This document shows, piece by piece, positions 16,517 through 25,361 of a stretch of 64,000 nt of DNA. The notes under the pieces are model-generated. The model saw only the letters and a list, made by a program, of their open reading frames with translations, was not told where the DNA came from and did not search any database. Each line of letters starts with the position of its first letter. Positions within the stretch are counted from its first letter, which is position 1. The DNA is from Rhizobium sullae (GTDB lineage Bacteria; Pseudomonadota; Alphaproteobacteria; Rhizobiales; Rhizobiaceae). The stretch covers positions 35,104-99,103 of the forward strand of contig NZ_FWER01000019.1 of the NCBI RefSeq assembly GCF_900169785.1, written 5' to 3'. Both the position numbers and the translations under genes were made by a program.

Positions 16517-17113
16517 GTGAGAAGAAGCATTCAACTCTGCCTGATGATGGTGGCTGTGCCGATGCCTGCTGCCGCCCAAGCGGAATGGCTGGCCGTCGAA
16601 CAGGTCAAGCCCTACGCCATCACCGGCAAATCGGGCGCCGAGCTCTACGCATCGATCGGCGAACATGGCCCGAAGGCCGGCATCGGACGCGTGATCGCGC
16701 ATACGACCTTCAAGCTCACCTGGACCAGGAAGTACGAGCCGCAGCCGGACAAATCCTGCAATCTGACTGTGGCGCGGCCGAAACTGATCATCACGTACAC
16801 GCTGCCGAAGCCTTCGACGCAGCTACCGTCTGCGACCAAGGTGAGTTGGGAGAGCTTCATTACAGGCGTCGAGACCCACGAGCGCTGGCACGGCGAAACC
16901 ATCAAGCATATGGTCAAGGCGATCGAGGCCTACAGCCTTGGCCTCACCGCCGCCGACGATCCGGACTGCAGCAAGATCCGCGTCGTGCTGACGAAACGCC
17001 TCGGCGAACTCTCCGGCTACCAGCGCCAGCAGGGCCGCGATTTCGACAAGGTCGAGATGGGCCAAGGCGGCAATATCCAGCAGCTCATCCTCAAGCTGGT
17101 GAATGGCCCGTAG
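16517..17113 (+). CDS. Secreted DUF922 protein, predicted Zn-dependent protease
   Basis: A 198-residue protein with a signal peptide (RRSIQLCLMMVAVPMPAAAQA). The DUF922 core includes GVETHERWHGETIKHM, where H121-E-R-W-H125 is an HExxH zinc motif. Two or three cysteines in the mature part (CNLTV; DCSKIR) could form a disulphide. It probably acts in the periplasm; substrates of this family are unknown. GTG 16517 follows GAGGG. Its 3' end overlaps the convergent ABC-F gene by 23 bp. Confidence 0.85.
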   Translation: MRRSIQLCLMMVAVPMPAAAQAEWLAVEQVKPYAITGKSGAELYASIGEHGPKAGIGRVIAHTTFKLTWTRKYEPQPDKSCNLTVARPKLIITYTLPKPSTQLPSATKVSWESFITGVETHERWHGETIKHMVKAIEAYSLGLTAADDPDCSKIRVVLTKRLGELSGYQRQQGRDFDKVEMGQGGNIQQLILKLVNGP

Positions 17114-18689
17114 GCAATTCCAGTCTGCGCGTAATCCCAATGCCGTCCAGAAAGACGTCATCGTGACTGACGACCAGTAGCGCGCCGTCATAGGCACGCA
17201 ATCCGCTTTCGACCGCAGCGATCGAATCGATGTCGAGATGATTGGTCGGTTCGTCGAGGATAAGGAGCGAGGGTGGTTTCGGTCCGCCCAGAACGCACGC
17301 CAAGCCGGCCCGCAGCAGCTGGCCGCCGCTGAGCGTCGATACGATCTGGAGCGCCGCATCGGCCCTGAACATGAACCGGGCGAGCGCCGACCGGCAGGCA
17401 TTTTCGGCCGCGCGCGGATTTATCCGCAGAAAATTGTCGCGAATCGAGATCGACGGATCGAGCAGGCTCACCTGCTGGTCGAGCATTGCGAACTTGGTCA
17501 TGACTGAAACCGTCCCGGTCCATGGCTTCAACTCCCCAGTGACAAGCGCCAGCAATGTCGTCTTGCCCGAACCGTTCGGGCCGGTAACGGCGATGCGCTC
17601 CGGTCCAACGATCTCAAAGGACAGATCGCTAAGGACCGCATCGGCAGGCCGATAGCCTGCCGTCGCAGAGTCCATTTTCAGCACAACCTTGTTGGCAGGC
17701 AGTCCAGCCGGCGGCAGCGTCACCGAAAATGGCTGTAGGATTTCGATCTTGTCGTGCGCGGCGGCGGCGTCTTCAAGCGCCTGGGTACGCCTGCGTTCGG
17801 CAAGCCGGGCGTTGTCGCCGCGTGTTGCTTCGCTACGCCGTTTCAATGCGCCGGCGACGATGCGCGGCAAGTCGCCCTTGGCGGCCTTCTTCCGGCCGGC
17901 GCGATCCCTGCGCGCTTGCCGTTCGGCTGTCAGTTGCGCGCTTCGCTCAACCTCGGCCACGCGCTTCTCTGCGTCGGCGAGGTCAAGCTGCGCTGCAGCC
18001 AGCTCGACAGCCTTGCGCTCCCGGTACTGGCTCCAGTTGCCGCCGTAACGGGTCGCGCCGAGCGACGTCAGCTCGACGATCGCGTCCATGGTTTCGAGCA
18101 GTTCCCGGTCATGGCTGACGGCGATGGCTCCCGCCCGCCAGTTTGCGAGCAGGTCGATGACGGCTCGGCGTCCATCGCGGTCGAGATTGTTGGTCGGCTC
18201 GTCGAGGATGAGAAAATCGGGCTCGACGAAGATCAGTGCGGCAAGTCCCGCCCGCGTGCGCTGTCCGCCCGACAGCGCGGCAAGACGTGTCCCGGGCTCA
18301 GCATCGATCCCGGTGCGATCGAGAGCGGAGGCCATGCGTGCTTCCAGCGTCCAGTTGGCAGACGCAAGCTCTTCGGCCGTCGCTTCGCCCGCCTCGGCCC
18401 GCCGAAGGACGGCGAGCGCCTCGGTCACGCCGAAGAGATCGCCAACCGTTTCGTCGGCTTCCACCTGGACGCTTTGGCGCAGCACGCCCAGGCTACCGCC
18501 CAAAGCTATCGTCCCGGACTGAGGCTGGAGTTGGCCGGAGATCAACTTGAGAAGCGTCGTCTTGCCAACGCCGTTGCGGCCGACAAGACCTGCGCGGTCC
18601 GTGCCGAAGTTCAGATCGAGATTTGAGAAAAGCGGCCGGCCGTCAGGCGTGGACCACGACAGATTGGAGAGAGTGATGGATGCAGGCAT
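17091..18689 (-). CDS. ABC-F family ATPase (two nucleotide-binding domains, no membrane domain)
   Basis: A 532-residue cytoplasmic ABC-F protein. Walker A sites are GLVGRNGVGKTTLLKL and AVTGPNGSGKTTLLAL. Signature motifs are ALSGGQRTRAGLAAL and TLSGGQLLRAGLACVL; Walker B motifs are FLILDEPTNNLD and LLILDEPTNHLD. The inter-domain linker is long, charged and Arg/Ala-rich (about residues 240-330), as in ABC-F translation factors. Members act at the ribosomal E site or confer antibiotic protection; which applies here is unclear. ATG 18687-18689 is chosen from where similarity begins (PASITLSNLSWSTPDG). Confidence 0.9.
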   Translation of the reverse strand: MPASITLSNLSWSTPDGRPLFSNLDLNFGTDRAGLVGRNGVGKTTLLKLISGQLQPQSGTIALGGSLGVLRQSVQVEADETVGDLFGVTEALAVLRRAEAGEATAEELASANWTLEARMASALDRTGIDAEPGTRLAALSGGQRTRAGLAALIFVEPDFLILDEPTNNLDRDGRRAVIDLLANWRAGAIAVSHDRELLETMDAIVELTSLGATRYGGNWSQYRERKAVELAAAQLDLADAEKRVAEVERSAQLTAERQARRDRAGRKKAAKGDLPRIVAGALKRRSEATRGDNARLAERRRTQALEDAAAAHDKIEILQPFSVTLPPAGLPANKVVLKMDSATAGYRPADAVLSDLSFEIVGPERIAVTGPNGSGKTTLLALVTGELKPWTGTVSVMTKFAMLDQQVSLLDPSISIRDNFLRINPRAAENACRSALARFMFRADAALQIVSTLSGGQLLRAGLACVLGGPKPPSLLILDEPTNHLDIDSIAAVESGLRAYDGALLVVSHDDVFLDGIGITRRLELPTGHSPA

Positions 18690-18947
18690 GGATATGACGT
18701 TCCCCGGTGGCAAGGCGAATTGGCGTTGCGATCGGGTTGAAATCCATTGCTGCACACATCCAGTTGAAATGATCGATTGCCGGCAATTTAAGCGACGAAT
18801 GTTTCTGGTTCAAGGCGGGCAAGTCGCCATCGGGCGCAAACGAGGCATTCATTTCAAAAATCTCACCCTCCACATGGAATAAAATCACCGCTCCCCGTGT
18901 CTCATCTCCGGCAGCGAAAAGCCTGCCGAACGTGAGGAGAGACCCGC

Positions 18948-19328
18948 ATGAAATCCGCAAAATTCTTGATCGCTTTCGCCGTCGCATCCGCTGCGGCAAC
19001 GGCTGCATTCGCGGCAGAGCCGGTGATGACCGTCGAGACCGCCAAGGGCAAAGTGCTTGCCGGCGAAAACGGCATGACGCTCTACACCTTCAAGAAGGAT
19101 ACGAAGGGCGTTTCCAATTGCTACGACCAATGCGCCAAGAACTGGCCGCCGCTGAAGGCCGCTAGCGATGCGAAGGCCGATGGGGCATATTCGATCATCG
19201 ATCGCAAGGATGGCACGAAGCAATGGGCCAAGGACGGCATGCCGCTCTATTTCTGGGTGAAGGATACCAAGAAGGGCGATATCACCGGCGATGGCGTGGG
19301 CGGCAATTGGGAGCTTGCCAAGCCCTGA
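18948..19328 (+). CDS. Secreted repeat (Lipoprotein_15/COG4315-type) protein
   Basis: A 126-residue periplasmic protein with a signal peptide (KSAKFLIAFAVASAAATAAFA). It contains two copies of the family unit: GMTLYTFKKDTKGVSNCYDQCAKNWPPL and a C-terminal copy around GMPLYFWVKDTKKGDITGDG. The Cys pair in the first unit (CYDQC) is typical. GAGGAGAG precedes the ATG. It is followed 10 bp later by an ECF sigma gene and then its anti-sigma, so it is probably part of that regulon. The biochemical function of the family is unknown. Confidence 0.88.
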   Translation: MKSAKFLIAFAVASAAATAAFAAEPVMTVETAKGKVLAGENGMTLYTFKKDTKGVSNCYDQCAKNWPPLKAASDAKADGAYSIIDRKDGTKQWAKDGMPLYFWVKDTKKGDITGDGVGGNWELAKP

Positions 19329-19338
19329 GTGAACCGGC

Positions 19339-19854
19339 GTGAAGACACCCGCACCTGAAACGTTCGAGGGCCAGATCCTGGCCCTCCTTCCCTCGCTCCG
19401 GCGCTATTCGCGAAGCCTCACCCGCTCCGACGCCGATGGCGAGGATCTGCTGCAGGACTGTGTCGAGAAAGTGCTTGCCCGCCGTTCGCAGTGGCGCGGC
19501 CTGAACCTGCGCGGCTGGGCACTGACCATCATGACCAATCTCTACCGCAACACGCGCCGCCAGACCCCGCCCGGCATGATGGTCGAGCTTGACAGTGCCG
19601 AGGTCGTGCCCTCGCCTGAGACGCCCGCCGACCCGCTGGAGCGCTTGCGACTGGAAGATGCGCTGAACAGCCTTTCGGCGGAGAGCCGTGCCGTGCTGAT
19701 GCTGGTGGTCATCGAAGGCTATACCTACAGCGAGGTGGCCGCCGCGCTCGACATACCCGTCGGCACCGTCATGTCACGCCTGTCGCGCGCCCGCCAGAGG
19801 CTTGGGGACCGAATGAAGGCTGACAATGTGATTACGCTTCGGAGACCGAAATGA
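19339..19854 (+). CDS. ECF-family RNA polymerase sigma factor
   Basis: A 171-residue sigma factor of the extracytoplasmic-function class. Region 2 reads SRSLTRSDADGEDLLQDCVE, continuing through NLRGWALTIMTNLYRNTRR. Region 4 reads LNSLSAESRAVLMLVVIEGY and PVGTVMSRLSRARQRL. It starts with GTG 19339 ten bases after the secreted-repeat gene, and its stop overlaps the anti-sigma ATG (ATGA), implying coupled translation of sigma and inhibitor. Autoregulation from a promoter before 18948 is likely but not proven. Confidence 0.92.
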   Translation: MKTPAPETFEGQILALLPSLRRYSRSLTRSDADGEDLLQDCVEKVLARRSQWRGLNLRGWALTIMTNLYRNTRRQTPPGMMVELDSAEVVPSPETPADPLERLRLEDALNSLSAESRAVLMLVVIEGYTYSEVAAALDIPVGTVMSRLSRARQRLGDRMKADNVITLRRPK

Positions 19855-20633
19855 ACGAAACCAACCCGACCGTGCCCGAAGCGGACCTCCACGCCTATGC
19901 TGACGGGCAGTTGCCCGAAAGCGCCCGCGCCCGTGTCGAGACATGGCTGCAGGACAATCCCGAGGACGCCGCCAAGGTGACGGCATGGCAGGCACAGAAT
20001 GCCGCGATCCGCGCGATGTTCGCGCCTTACGAAAAATCCAAGGAAAGCGACATCCTGCTGGTCACGCCGGAGAATGGCACTTCCATTTGGGCAAGACGCT
20101 CGGCCATCGCCGCAGCCGCCGTTTTCATCTTCGCGCTTGGCGCCCTTGCCGGTCATTACGGCCCTCCGCTCGTCCAGCAACCCGAGCTGAAGCTTGCCGC
20201 TTCCGAGACGCTGCCGGCAGAGGCACAGAACGCATTCCTGGTCTATGCAAGCGAGGTTCGCCACCCGGTCGAGGTCTTCGCCAACGAGGAGGCGCATCTG
20301 GCGACCTGGCTCGGCAAACGGCTGTCGATCCCGAACCTGAAGGTGCCGGACCTGCAGTCCCTCGGCTTCCGGCTCGTCGGCGGACGGCTGCTACCGGTGG
20401 ATGGAAAGCCGGGCGCGATGTTCATGTACGAAAACCAGGCGGGCGAACGCCTGACCGCGCTGGTCGGCCGCAACAAGGCGAACCGGACGACGAGCTTCCG
20501 CTTCGCCTCCGCCGGCGGTGTCGAGACGTTCTACTGGATCGACGGCGAACTCGGTTATGCTGTCACCGGCGAGATTTCGCGCGACATGCTGCGGCAGGTG
20601 GCCGAGGAGTGCTACAAGCAGTTTCCGTCGTGA
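19851..20633 (+). CDS. Membrane-anchored anti-sigma factor
   Basis: A 260-residue protein in three parts. The cytoplasmic N-terminus (residues 1-80; EADLHAYADGQLPESARARVE) has the short helical anti-sigma pattern. One transmembrane segment lies at about 83-103 (SAIAAAAVFIFALGALAGHY), and the rest is a periplasmic domain. This is the RsiW/FecR-like topology without a HxxxCxxC zinc motif. The adjacent, overlapping ECF gene is its partner. The periplasmic part (HLATWLGKRLSIPNLKVPDL) matches the domain found in anti-sigma factors linked to ECF genes of alphaproteobacteria. Confidence 0.88.
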   Translation: MNETNPTVPEADLHAYADGQLPESARARVETWLQDNPEDAAKVTAWQAQNAAIRAMFAPYEKSKESDILLVTPENGTSIWARRSAIAAAAVFIFALGALAGHYGPPLVQQPELKLAASETLPAEAQNAFLVYASEVRHPVEVFANEEAHLATWLGKRLSIPNLKVPDLQSLGFRLVGGRLLPVDGKPGAMFMYENQAGERLTALVGRNKANRTTSFRFASAGGVETFYWIDGELGYAVTGEISRDMLRQVAEECYKQFPS

Positions 20634-20636
20634 CGA

Positions 20637-21008
20637 TCAGCGCAGCGGATCGTTGGAAAGCTCGATCGGCTTTCCATGCGGTGTCGCTTCCGCGGCACGC
20701 TGCCAGCTCTCCTGCAGCAAACGGACGGTACCAGCATCGGCGATGCCCTTGCTGACAAGGAGCGAGGAAAGCGCTGCAACCCAGCAGTCGAAATAATCGC
20801 TGCCGTCGATTGCCCGGCCAGGCGTGTGCAGTTCGACCGAAAGCGTCTCCGCCCATTCGCTCCATGTGAAGAGACTGCGTTCGTGGAGGTGTACCGTCAT
20901 TGCAAAAGCTGCAGCCGCCCAGGGCTCGGGAAAGACGGGCTCGCCATCGGCGGATTTCGGCAGTTCGGGCAATCGCGCCAGCGGCGAAGCCGTTTCACAC
21001 AGGCTCAA
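20637..21008 (-). CDS. Nitrile hydratase accessory/activator protein
   Basis: About 123 residues. The segment DGEPVFPEPWAAAAFAMTVHL, then FTWSEWAETLSVEL and YFDCWVAALSSLLV, is the pattern of small nitrile hydratase accessory proteins, which resemble the beta-subunit N-terminus and help insert the metal. TTG 21006-21008 is preferred (GGGAG upstream). An in-frame ATG at 21024-21026 has no ribosome-binding site. The start overlaps the nthB 3' end, so it is the third gene of the nthA-nthB operon. It ends 3 bp from the convergent anti-sigma gene. Confidence 0.82.
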   Translation of the reverse strand: MSLCETASPLARLPELPKSADGEPVFPEPWAAAAFAMTVHLHERSLFTWSEWAETLSVELHTPGRAIDGSDYFDCWVAALSSLLVSKGIADAGTVRLLQESWQRAAEATPHGKPIELSNDPLR

Positions 21009-21654
21009 GATAGCTCTCCCAGGCATCGATCGACACCGTCAGCGAGGAATCGGCGCCCTCGCCCCAGATTTCCTTCCCGTCGAACGCGACGGTATAGACC
21101 CATTGCGGATTCTCGCCCTTGCCATGCGCATTGTCGTCCGGGAACACAAAGGAGCCCTGCACCGCCTCGATCACGCCGCTCCTGGCACGCGCATAGCGCG
21201 GCAACCGGGTATGCGTTTCCGGATTGAAATTCTTCGTCCGGACCTTGTCGCCGACGGCAAAGCGCGCAGCCGTTTCCACCGGACGGTCGCAAGCGCCTCC
21301 GCGCGCCAGAACGCTTGCAACCATATCCGCCTTCAGAACCCGTTTCGGCACCGCTCCGGCCGTCTGCTTGTGCCCGGCGTCGATCTCCGCAGCCGTTGCG
21401 AACCCGTGCCGCTCGAGCAGCACTTCCAGCGCCCGCATCCATATTTCATAATAGCTTGCAGAAAGATAATCAGCCGGCGGAATGTTCTCGCGCGCGTGCC
21501 GGCTCTCGTCGATCGTCCAGGCGCCGAAGGCACCGCAGGATAGCGTCAGGCCAAGCGCTCGTTTCTCCCATTCGGCATGGAAATACGGCTCGTCCTTTTC
21601 AGGCGCGACCGGCCCGAACCCCATCTGTCCGCCAAGATCGTGCGGCCCATTCAT
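20995..21654 (-). CDS. nthB: Nitrile hydratase subunit beta
   Basis: Small-subunit partner of a metal-dependent nitrile hydratase (nitrile to amide). The 219-residue protein starts MNGPHDLGGQMGFGPV, the hallmark of the beta subunit. It continues with FHAEWEKRALGLTL, YYEIWMRALEVLL, FAVGDKVRTKNFNPETHTRLPRY and YTVAFDGKEIWG. The ATG at 21652-21654 overlaps the nthA TGA (ATGA). The longer open frame upstream is antisense or shadow of nthA and is discarded. Confidence 0.93.
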   Translation of the reverse strand: MNGPHDLGGQMGFGPVAPEKDEPYFHAEWEKRALGLTLSCGAFGAWTIDESRHARENIPPADYLSASYYEIWMRALEVLLERHGFATAAEIDAGHKQTAGAVPKRVLKADMVASVLARGGACDRPVETAARFAVGDKVRTKNFNPETHTRLPRYARARSGVIEAVQGSFVFPDDNAHGKGENPQWVYTVAFDGKEIWGEGADSSLTVSIDAWESYLEPV

Positions 21655-22283
21655 GCGGCAACTCCCGGCGCTGAGGCAATTGCTGTTCCGATCATCGCAT
21701 CGCGGCTGACGAGACCGGCGAGTTGCTGCTCGCTCAGACCTTCCGTTCCCTCGGGACGCTCGGGAATGACGAGATAGCGCAGCTCGGCCGTCGAATCCCA
21801 GACGCGGATTTTCTTCTCCGCCGGGAGCGTCAGGCCGAATTCGGCAAGCACGCCGCGCGGATCGATCACGACCCGCGCGCGATAGGCCGGCGCCTTGTAC
21901 CAGACCGGCGGCAGGCCGAGCACCGACCATGGATAACAGGAGCAAAGCGTGCAGACGACGAGGTTGTGGGTCTCCGGCGTATTGAAGACCGCGCGCATAT
22001 GTTCGCCTTGCCGTCCGGTATAACCGAGGCTCGCGATCGCCGCCGTAGCATCGGTCTTCAGCCATTCGGCAAACGCGGCATCGCTCCAGGCCTTAGCAAC
22101 GACATGGGCGCCGTTGCGCGGGCCGATCTTCGTCTCATAGGTCTCGACGATCGCATCGATCGCCGCCGGATCGATCAACCCCTTCTCCGTCAGCACCGTC
22201 TCCAGTGCTTTCACACGCGCCTGCATGTCGGAATAGCGGTTGTCGTGATGATGGTCGTGGTCGTGATCAGGATGATCGTGCAA
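21651..22283 (-). CDS. nthA: Nitrile hydratase subunit alpha, cobalt type
   Basis: A 210-residue catalytic subunit. The metal-binding loop VVCTLCSCYPW (C111, C114, S115, C116) has Thr in the second position, which marks cobalt-type enzymes (Ser in iron types). The N-terminus is His/Asp-rich (MHDHPDHDHDHHHD), possibly a metal-loading tail. TTG 22281-22283 is the start, with GGAGGG upstream. No amidase, aldoxime dehydratase or cobalt transporter gene is adjacent, so the amide product must be handled by genes elsewhere. Confidence 0.93.
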   Translation of the reverse strand: MHDHPDHDHDHHHDNRYSDMQARVKALETVLTEKGLIDPAAIDAIVETYETKIGPRNGAHVVAKAWSDAAFAEWLKTDATAAIASLGYTGRQGEHMRAVFNTPETHNLVVCTLCSCYPWSVLGLPPVWYKAPAYRARVVIDPRGVLAEFGLTLPAEKKIRVWDSTAELRYLVIPERPEGTEGLSEQQLAGLVSRDAMIGTAIASAPGVAA

Positions 22284-22381
22284 GACGAGGCCCTCCGCGC
22301 ATGAAACCTTATCTTAAGGCGCTTGGAGGCAACCCGCCAAGCCAATCTATGCGCCTTGCGGTTTTTCGATAATCTCGGCAC

Positions 22382-23661
22382 ATGAACATTCTGATTCTCG
22401 GCGCAACTGGTTTCATCGGCTCCGCCGTCGCCGCCCGTCTGGCGGCAGATGGCCATGTCGTAAGCGGCCTTGCCCGCACTTCCGTCCAGGCCCGGATCAA
22501 ATGGCCCGATGTCCGCTGGCTGCGCGCCGATCTCGCGCACATGACCACAGCTGCCGATTGGCAGGAGACACTGAAAGACCAGCATGTGGTCGTCAACTGC
22601 GCAGGCGCCCTGCAGGACGGCCTCTCTGACGATCTTGCCGCATCACAGGCAGATGCGATGCTGGCGCTCTATGCTGCGGCCAAGATATCGAACATCCGCC
22701 TCATCATCCAGATCTCAGCAAACACGAGTGGTCCAGTTGCCGATCTGCCGTTCCTCGCCACAAAACGCCGCGCCGATAATGCCCTTGCGTCAAGTGGTTT
22801 ATCTTACGTCATTCTACGCCCGGCGCTCGTTCTCGGCCGCAATTCGCACGGCGGTTCAGCACTCTTACGAGCACTCGCGTCTCTGCCATTTGGGTTGCCG
22901 CTTATCCATTCCCAAAGCCCGGTCGAGACGATCGACATCAAGGATGTCGCTGCCGCCGTCAACGCAGCGGTCTCCGGCGAAATTGCCAGTGGAAGCGACG
23001 TCGCGCTCGCATCCGGAGAGACGTTAACGCTCTCCGACCTCGTGAAACTGCATCGGACGTGGCTGGGCCTTCCGCCCGCGCCCGTCATCCCCATCCCAAC
23101 AGCGTTGGCAAAGCCCTTAACTTGGCTTGCCGATATCGCCGGACGCCTCGGCTGGCGCTCACCCTTGCGTTCGACCGCCATGGCCGTCATGTCCAAGGGC
23201 GTCACAAGCAGCGGAACGATTCCGACCATCCCCAGCGGCTCGGCCGCGGCTACACTGGCAGCCAACCCGTCGGGCATTCAAGATCTGTGGTTCGCGCGCC
23301 TCTATCTGCTGAAGCCGCTGATGGTCGTATGCCTCGCACTGTTTTGGTTGCTATCCGGCATTATTCCGCTTCTGTCGCCAAAAGCGGCAAGTCAGCCTCT
23401 TCTACCCTTCATGCCGACCGCCGCGGCGATGGCACTCACCCTTTCACCTGCGCCGTCGACATCGCGCTCGGTGCAGCACTCCTTTTCCGGCCCATCGCCC
23501 GCAAAGCCCTCCTTGGCATGCTCGCCGTTGCTGTCGCCTATCTGGCCGGAGGTTCACTTCTGGAGCCCGAACTTTGGCTCGATCCGCTGGGACCGCTCGT
23601 CAAAGTCCTGCCGTCGTTGCTGCTGACGCTCGTCACCCTCGCCGTCCTGGATGAACGCTAA
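22382..23661 (+). pseudogene. NAD-dependent epimerase (SDR)/DoxX-like fusion, frameshifted
   Basis: The first ~350 codons give an atypical SDR (MNILILGATGFIGSAVAARLA; VVVNCAGALQDGL; YVILRPALVLGR) followed by the start of a DoxX-like membrane domain (RLYLLKPLMVVCLALFWLLSG). After about 23440 the frame becomes nonsense. The -1 frame then reads TCAVDIALGAALLFRPIARK and on to GPLVKVLPSLLLTLVTLAVL, the expected end of the DoxX-like domain. One missing base near the ACCCTTTCACC run would explain it. The restored frame ends in TAATG, overlapping the next gene. It is either a real frameshift or a homopolymer sequencing error. Confidence 0.75.
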
Positions 23662-24138
23662 TGCTTGCGCAATGTCTCCTGCACGCCCACGTGATCGGCG
23701 CAACGGTCCTCTTCGGAACAGGTGCGGGCATCGCCTTCTTCATGGTCGCGGCGCACCGGACACGCGATCCAAAACTGATTGCGCATGTCGCGGGGACAGT
23801 AGTGGTTGCCGATACGCTCTTCACGGCCACGGCCGTCATTCTCCAGCCGGTGACAGGGGTATCTGCTTGCCCGCATCGTCGGCTGGGATTTCAGTGAAGG
23901 CTGGATCGCGCTTTCCCTCCTGCTCTATGTCGTCACCGGCCTCTTCTGGCTGCCGGTCGTTTGGATACAGATCAGGCTTCGCGACCTGGCGCGGTGGGCA
24001 AGCACCAGCGGCGTTCCGCTTCCGGACGAATATTTCCGCCTCTAGCGGATATGGTTCGCGTGCGGTTTCCCCGCATTCTTCGCCGTCGCCGGCATTCTCT
24101 GGCTGATGCTCAACAAGCCCTCGCTCGCATTAATTTAG
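23661..24138 (+). pseudogene. DUF2269-like membrane protein, frameshift plus nonsense codon
   Basis: It starts MLAQCLLHAHVIGATVLFGTG and IAFFMVAAHRTRDPKLIAHV, as in DUF2269 membrane proteins coupled to SDR/DoxX genes. After VILQPVTG an extra G in GGGG shifts the frame. The corrected frame reads YLLARIVGWDFSEGWIALSL, then LDEYFRL-type sequence, an in-frame TAG at about 24042, and RIWFACGFPAFFAVAGILWL beyond it. Two independent lesions argue for real decay rather than a single sequencing error. It is coupled to the equally broken gene upstream. Confidence 0.7.
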
Positions 24139-24160
24139 CTGCCGCAGCGTTAGCTAAATT
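24132..24160. repeat. Perfect 9-bp inverted repeat at the end of the decayed pair
   Basis: AATTTAGCT and AGCTAAATT flank an 11-nt GC-rich loop. The left arm contains the last stop codon of the DUF2269 remnant. There is no T-run, so it is not a standard terminator. Confidence 0.5.
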
Positions 24161-24306
24161 GCCGTACGTCATGTGGGATGCGATCAAGGTCAACCCTGCG
24201 ATGGCGTAAACACCTGAAACAAAAGAGCTAATCCCAATGATCCCGAGGCCAAATCCGGTTTGCGTGATATCCTTCGCCGGCTTGCAAGCAGGGGAAAGGC
24301 ATTGCG

Positions 24307-24549
24307 ATGAACAGGATCATTCTTCCCGCATTCGCTGTCGCTACTGTTTTTGCTTCTTGGGCGACCGCCGGCGATTACCACAATCTAAAAGAGGGCGAGT
24401 ACCAAATTCCCGGACATCCCTATAAGTCCGCGGAGAACTGTCCGCGCATCGCACCGGTCGGCGAGTTCGACCGCCGCTGCGACATCCCGCTCTTGGGCTA
24501 CCGCAACTTTACCGACCCGACGATCATAGTGCAGTCTGGCGGGTTATGA
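24307..24549 (+). CDS. Small secreted protein of unknown function
   Basis: An 80-residue frame with a clear signal peptide (NRIILPAFAVATVFASWATAG). The short mature part, YHNLKEGEYQIPGHPYKSAENC, contains two cysteines (ENCPRI; RRCDIPL) that could pair. AAAGG lies upstream, and a good terminator follows at 24557-24584. These signs support a real gene, but no family was recognised. Confidence 0.6.
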   Translation: MNRIILPAFAVATVFASWATAGDYHNLKEGEYQIPGHPYKSAENCPRIAPVGEFDRRCDIPLLGYRNFTDPTIIVQSGGL

Positions 24550-24556
24550 TCGAATC

Positions 24557-24584
24557 GGCGGACGACTGCTTTGGATCGTCCGCC
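24557..24584. terminator. Terminator-like hairpin between convergent genes
   Basis: GGCGGACG and CGTCCGCC form an 8-bp perfect stem with a 12-nt loop, followed by TTCTCC. It serves the small secreted gene on the plus strand and perhaps the LysE gene on the minus strand. Confidence 0.6.
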
Positions 24585-24607
24585 TTCTCCGTCGAAGGAT
24601 CTTCCCA

Positions 24608-25201
24608 TTATTTCAACATCGGCCAGAGGCTAACCACCAAGAGCGCCGCCATGGTGACGTTGAACCATTTGAGCCGTACCGGGTCGGATAGCCATTCGCG
24701 CAATGCGGAGCCGAAACCGGCCCAAGTCGAAACACTCGGAACGTTGACCGCCGCAAAGGCCAGGCCGACGATCAGCACGCTTGCGACGTAAAGTTCTGGA
24801 TTGGTGTAAGTCGCCATCGCCGTCACTGCCATAACCCAGGCCTTGGGATTGACCCATTGGAAGGCGGCTGCCGCAACGAATGACATCGGCTTGACGCTTT
24901 CCATGCCCTCGCTCAGCGACCGTGACGTCGCGATCTTCCAGGCGATCCGGACAAGATAGATGCCGCCCCCGAATTTCAGCGCTGTATAAAGCGCAGGCAC
25001 CGTATGCAGCAACGCGCCGAGCCCGAGGCCGACGCCGAGAAGCAGCGAGAAAAACCCAGCGCCAATGCCGAACATATGCGGGATCGTCCGGCGAAAGCCA
25101 AAATTCGCGCCCGATGCAAAAAGCATCATGTTGTTCGGCCCCGGCGTGATCGAGGTCGTGAAGGCAAAAAGAACGAGTGCCAGAAACGTATCCAGCGGCA
25201 T
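24608..25201 (-). CDS. LysE/RhtB family amino-acid exporter
   Basis: Inner-membrane protein of 197 residues with about six hydrophobic segments. It carries the family signature near the first helix, TTSITPGPNNMMLFASGANFG, and the later motif FQWVNPKAWVMAV. Members export amino acids (lysine, threonine, homoserine) or related metabolites. The ATG lies in a GGAGG-containing context on the minus strand. No regulator is adjacent; the substrate is unknown. Confidence 0.9.
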   Translation of the reverse strand: MPLDTFLALVLFAFTTSITPGPNNMMLFASGANFGFRRTIPHMFGIGAGFFSLLLGVGLGLGALLHTVPALYTALKFGGGIYLVRIAWKIATSRSLSEGMESVKPMSFVAAAAFQWVNPKAWVMAVTAMATYTNPELYVASVLIVGLAFAAVNVPSVSTWAGFGSALREWLSDPVRLKWFNVTMAALLVVSLWPMLK

Positions 25202-25361
25202 GGAACCTCCCGCGGATCGTCATCAACCACGTCGATCCCTGTCAATCAGGCAGCTAACCGACCATTATTCCTTAAGCCAGATAATCATTGTCACAGTGAC
25301 AGGATTGCTTGAAAGATGACGCGGCTGCGCAATCTTTGGAAGAAAAACGGAAGATTCGGCC

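Noticed and set aside
24139..24306. Minus-strand reading with a hydrophobic stretch (GLGIIGISSFVSGVYAIAGL).
   Set aside because: No start codon or ribosome-binding site, about 50 codons, and it runs antisense into the DUF2269 remnant; probably chance.
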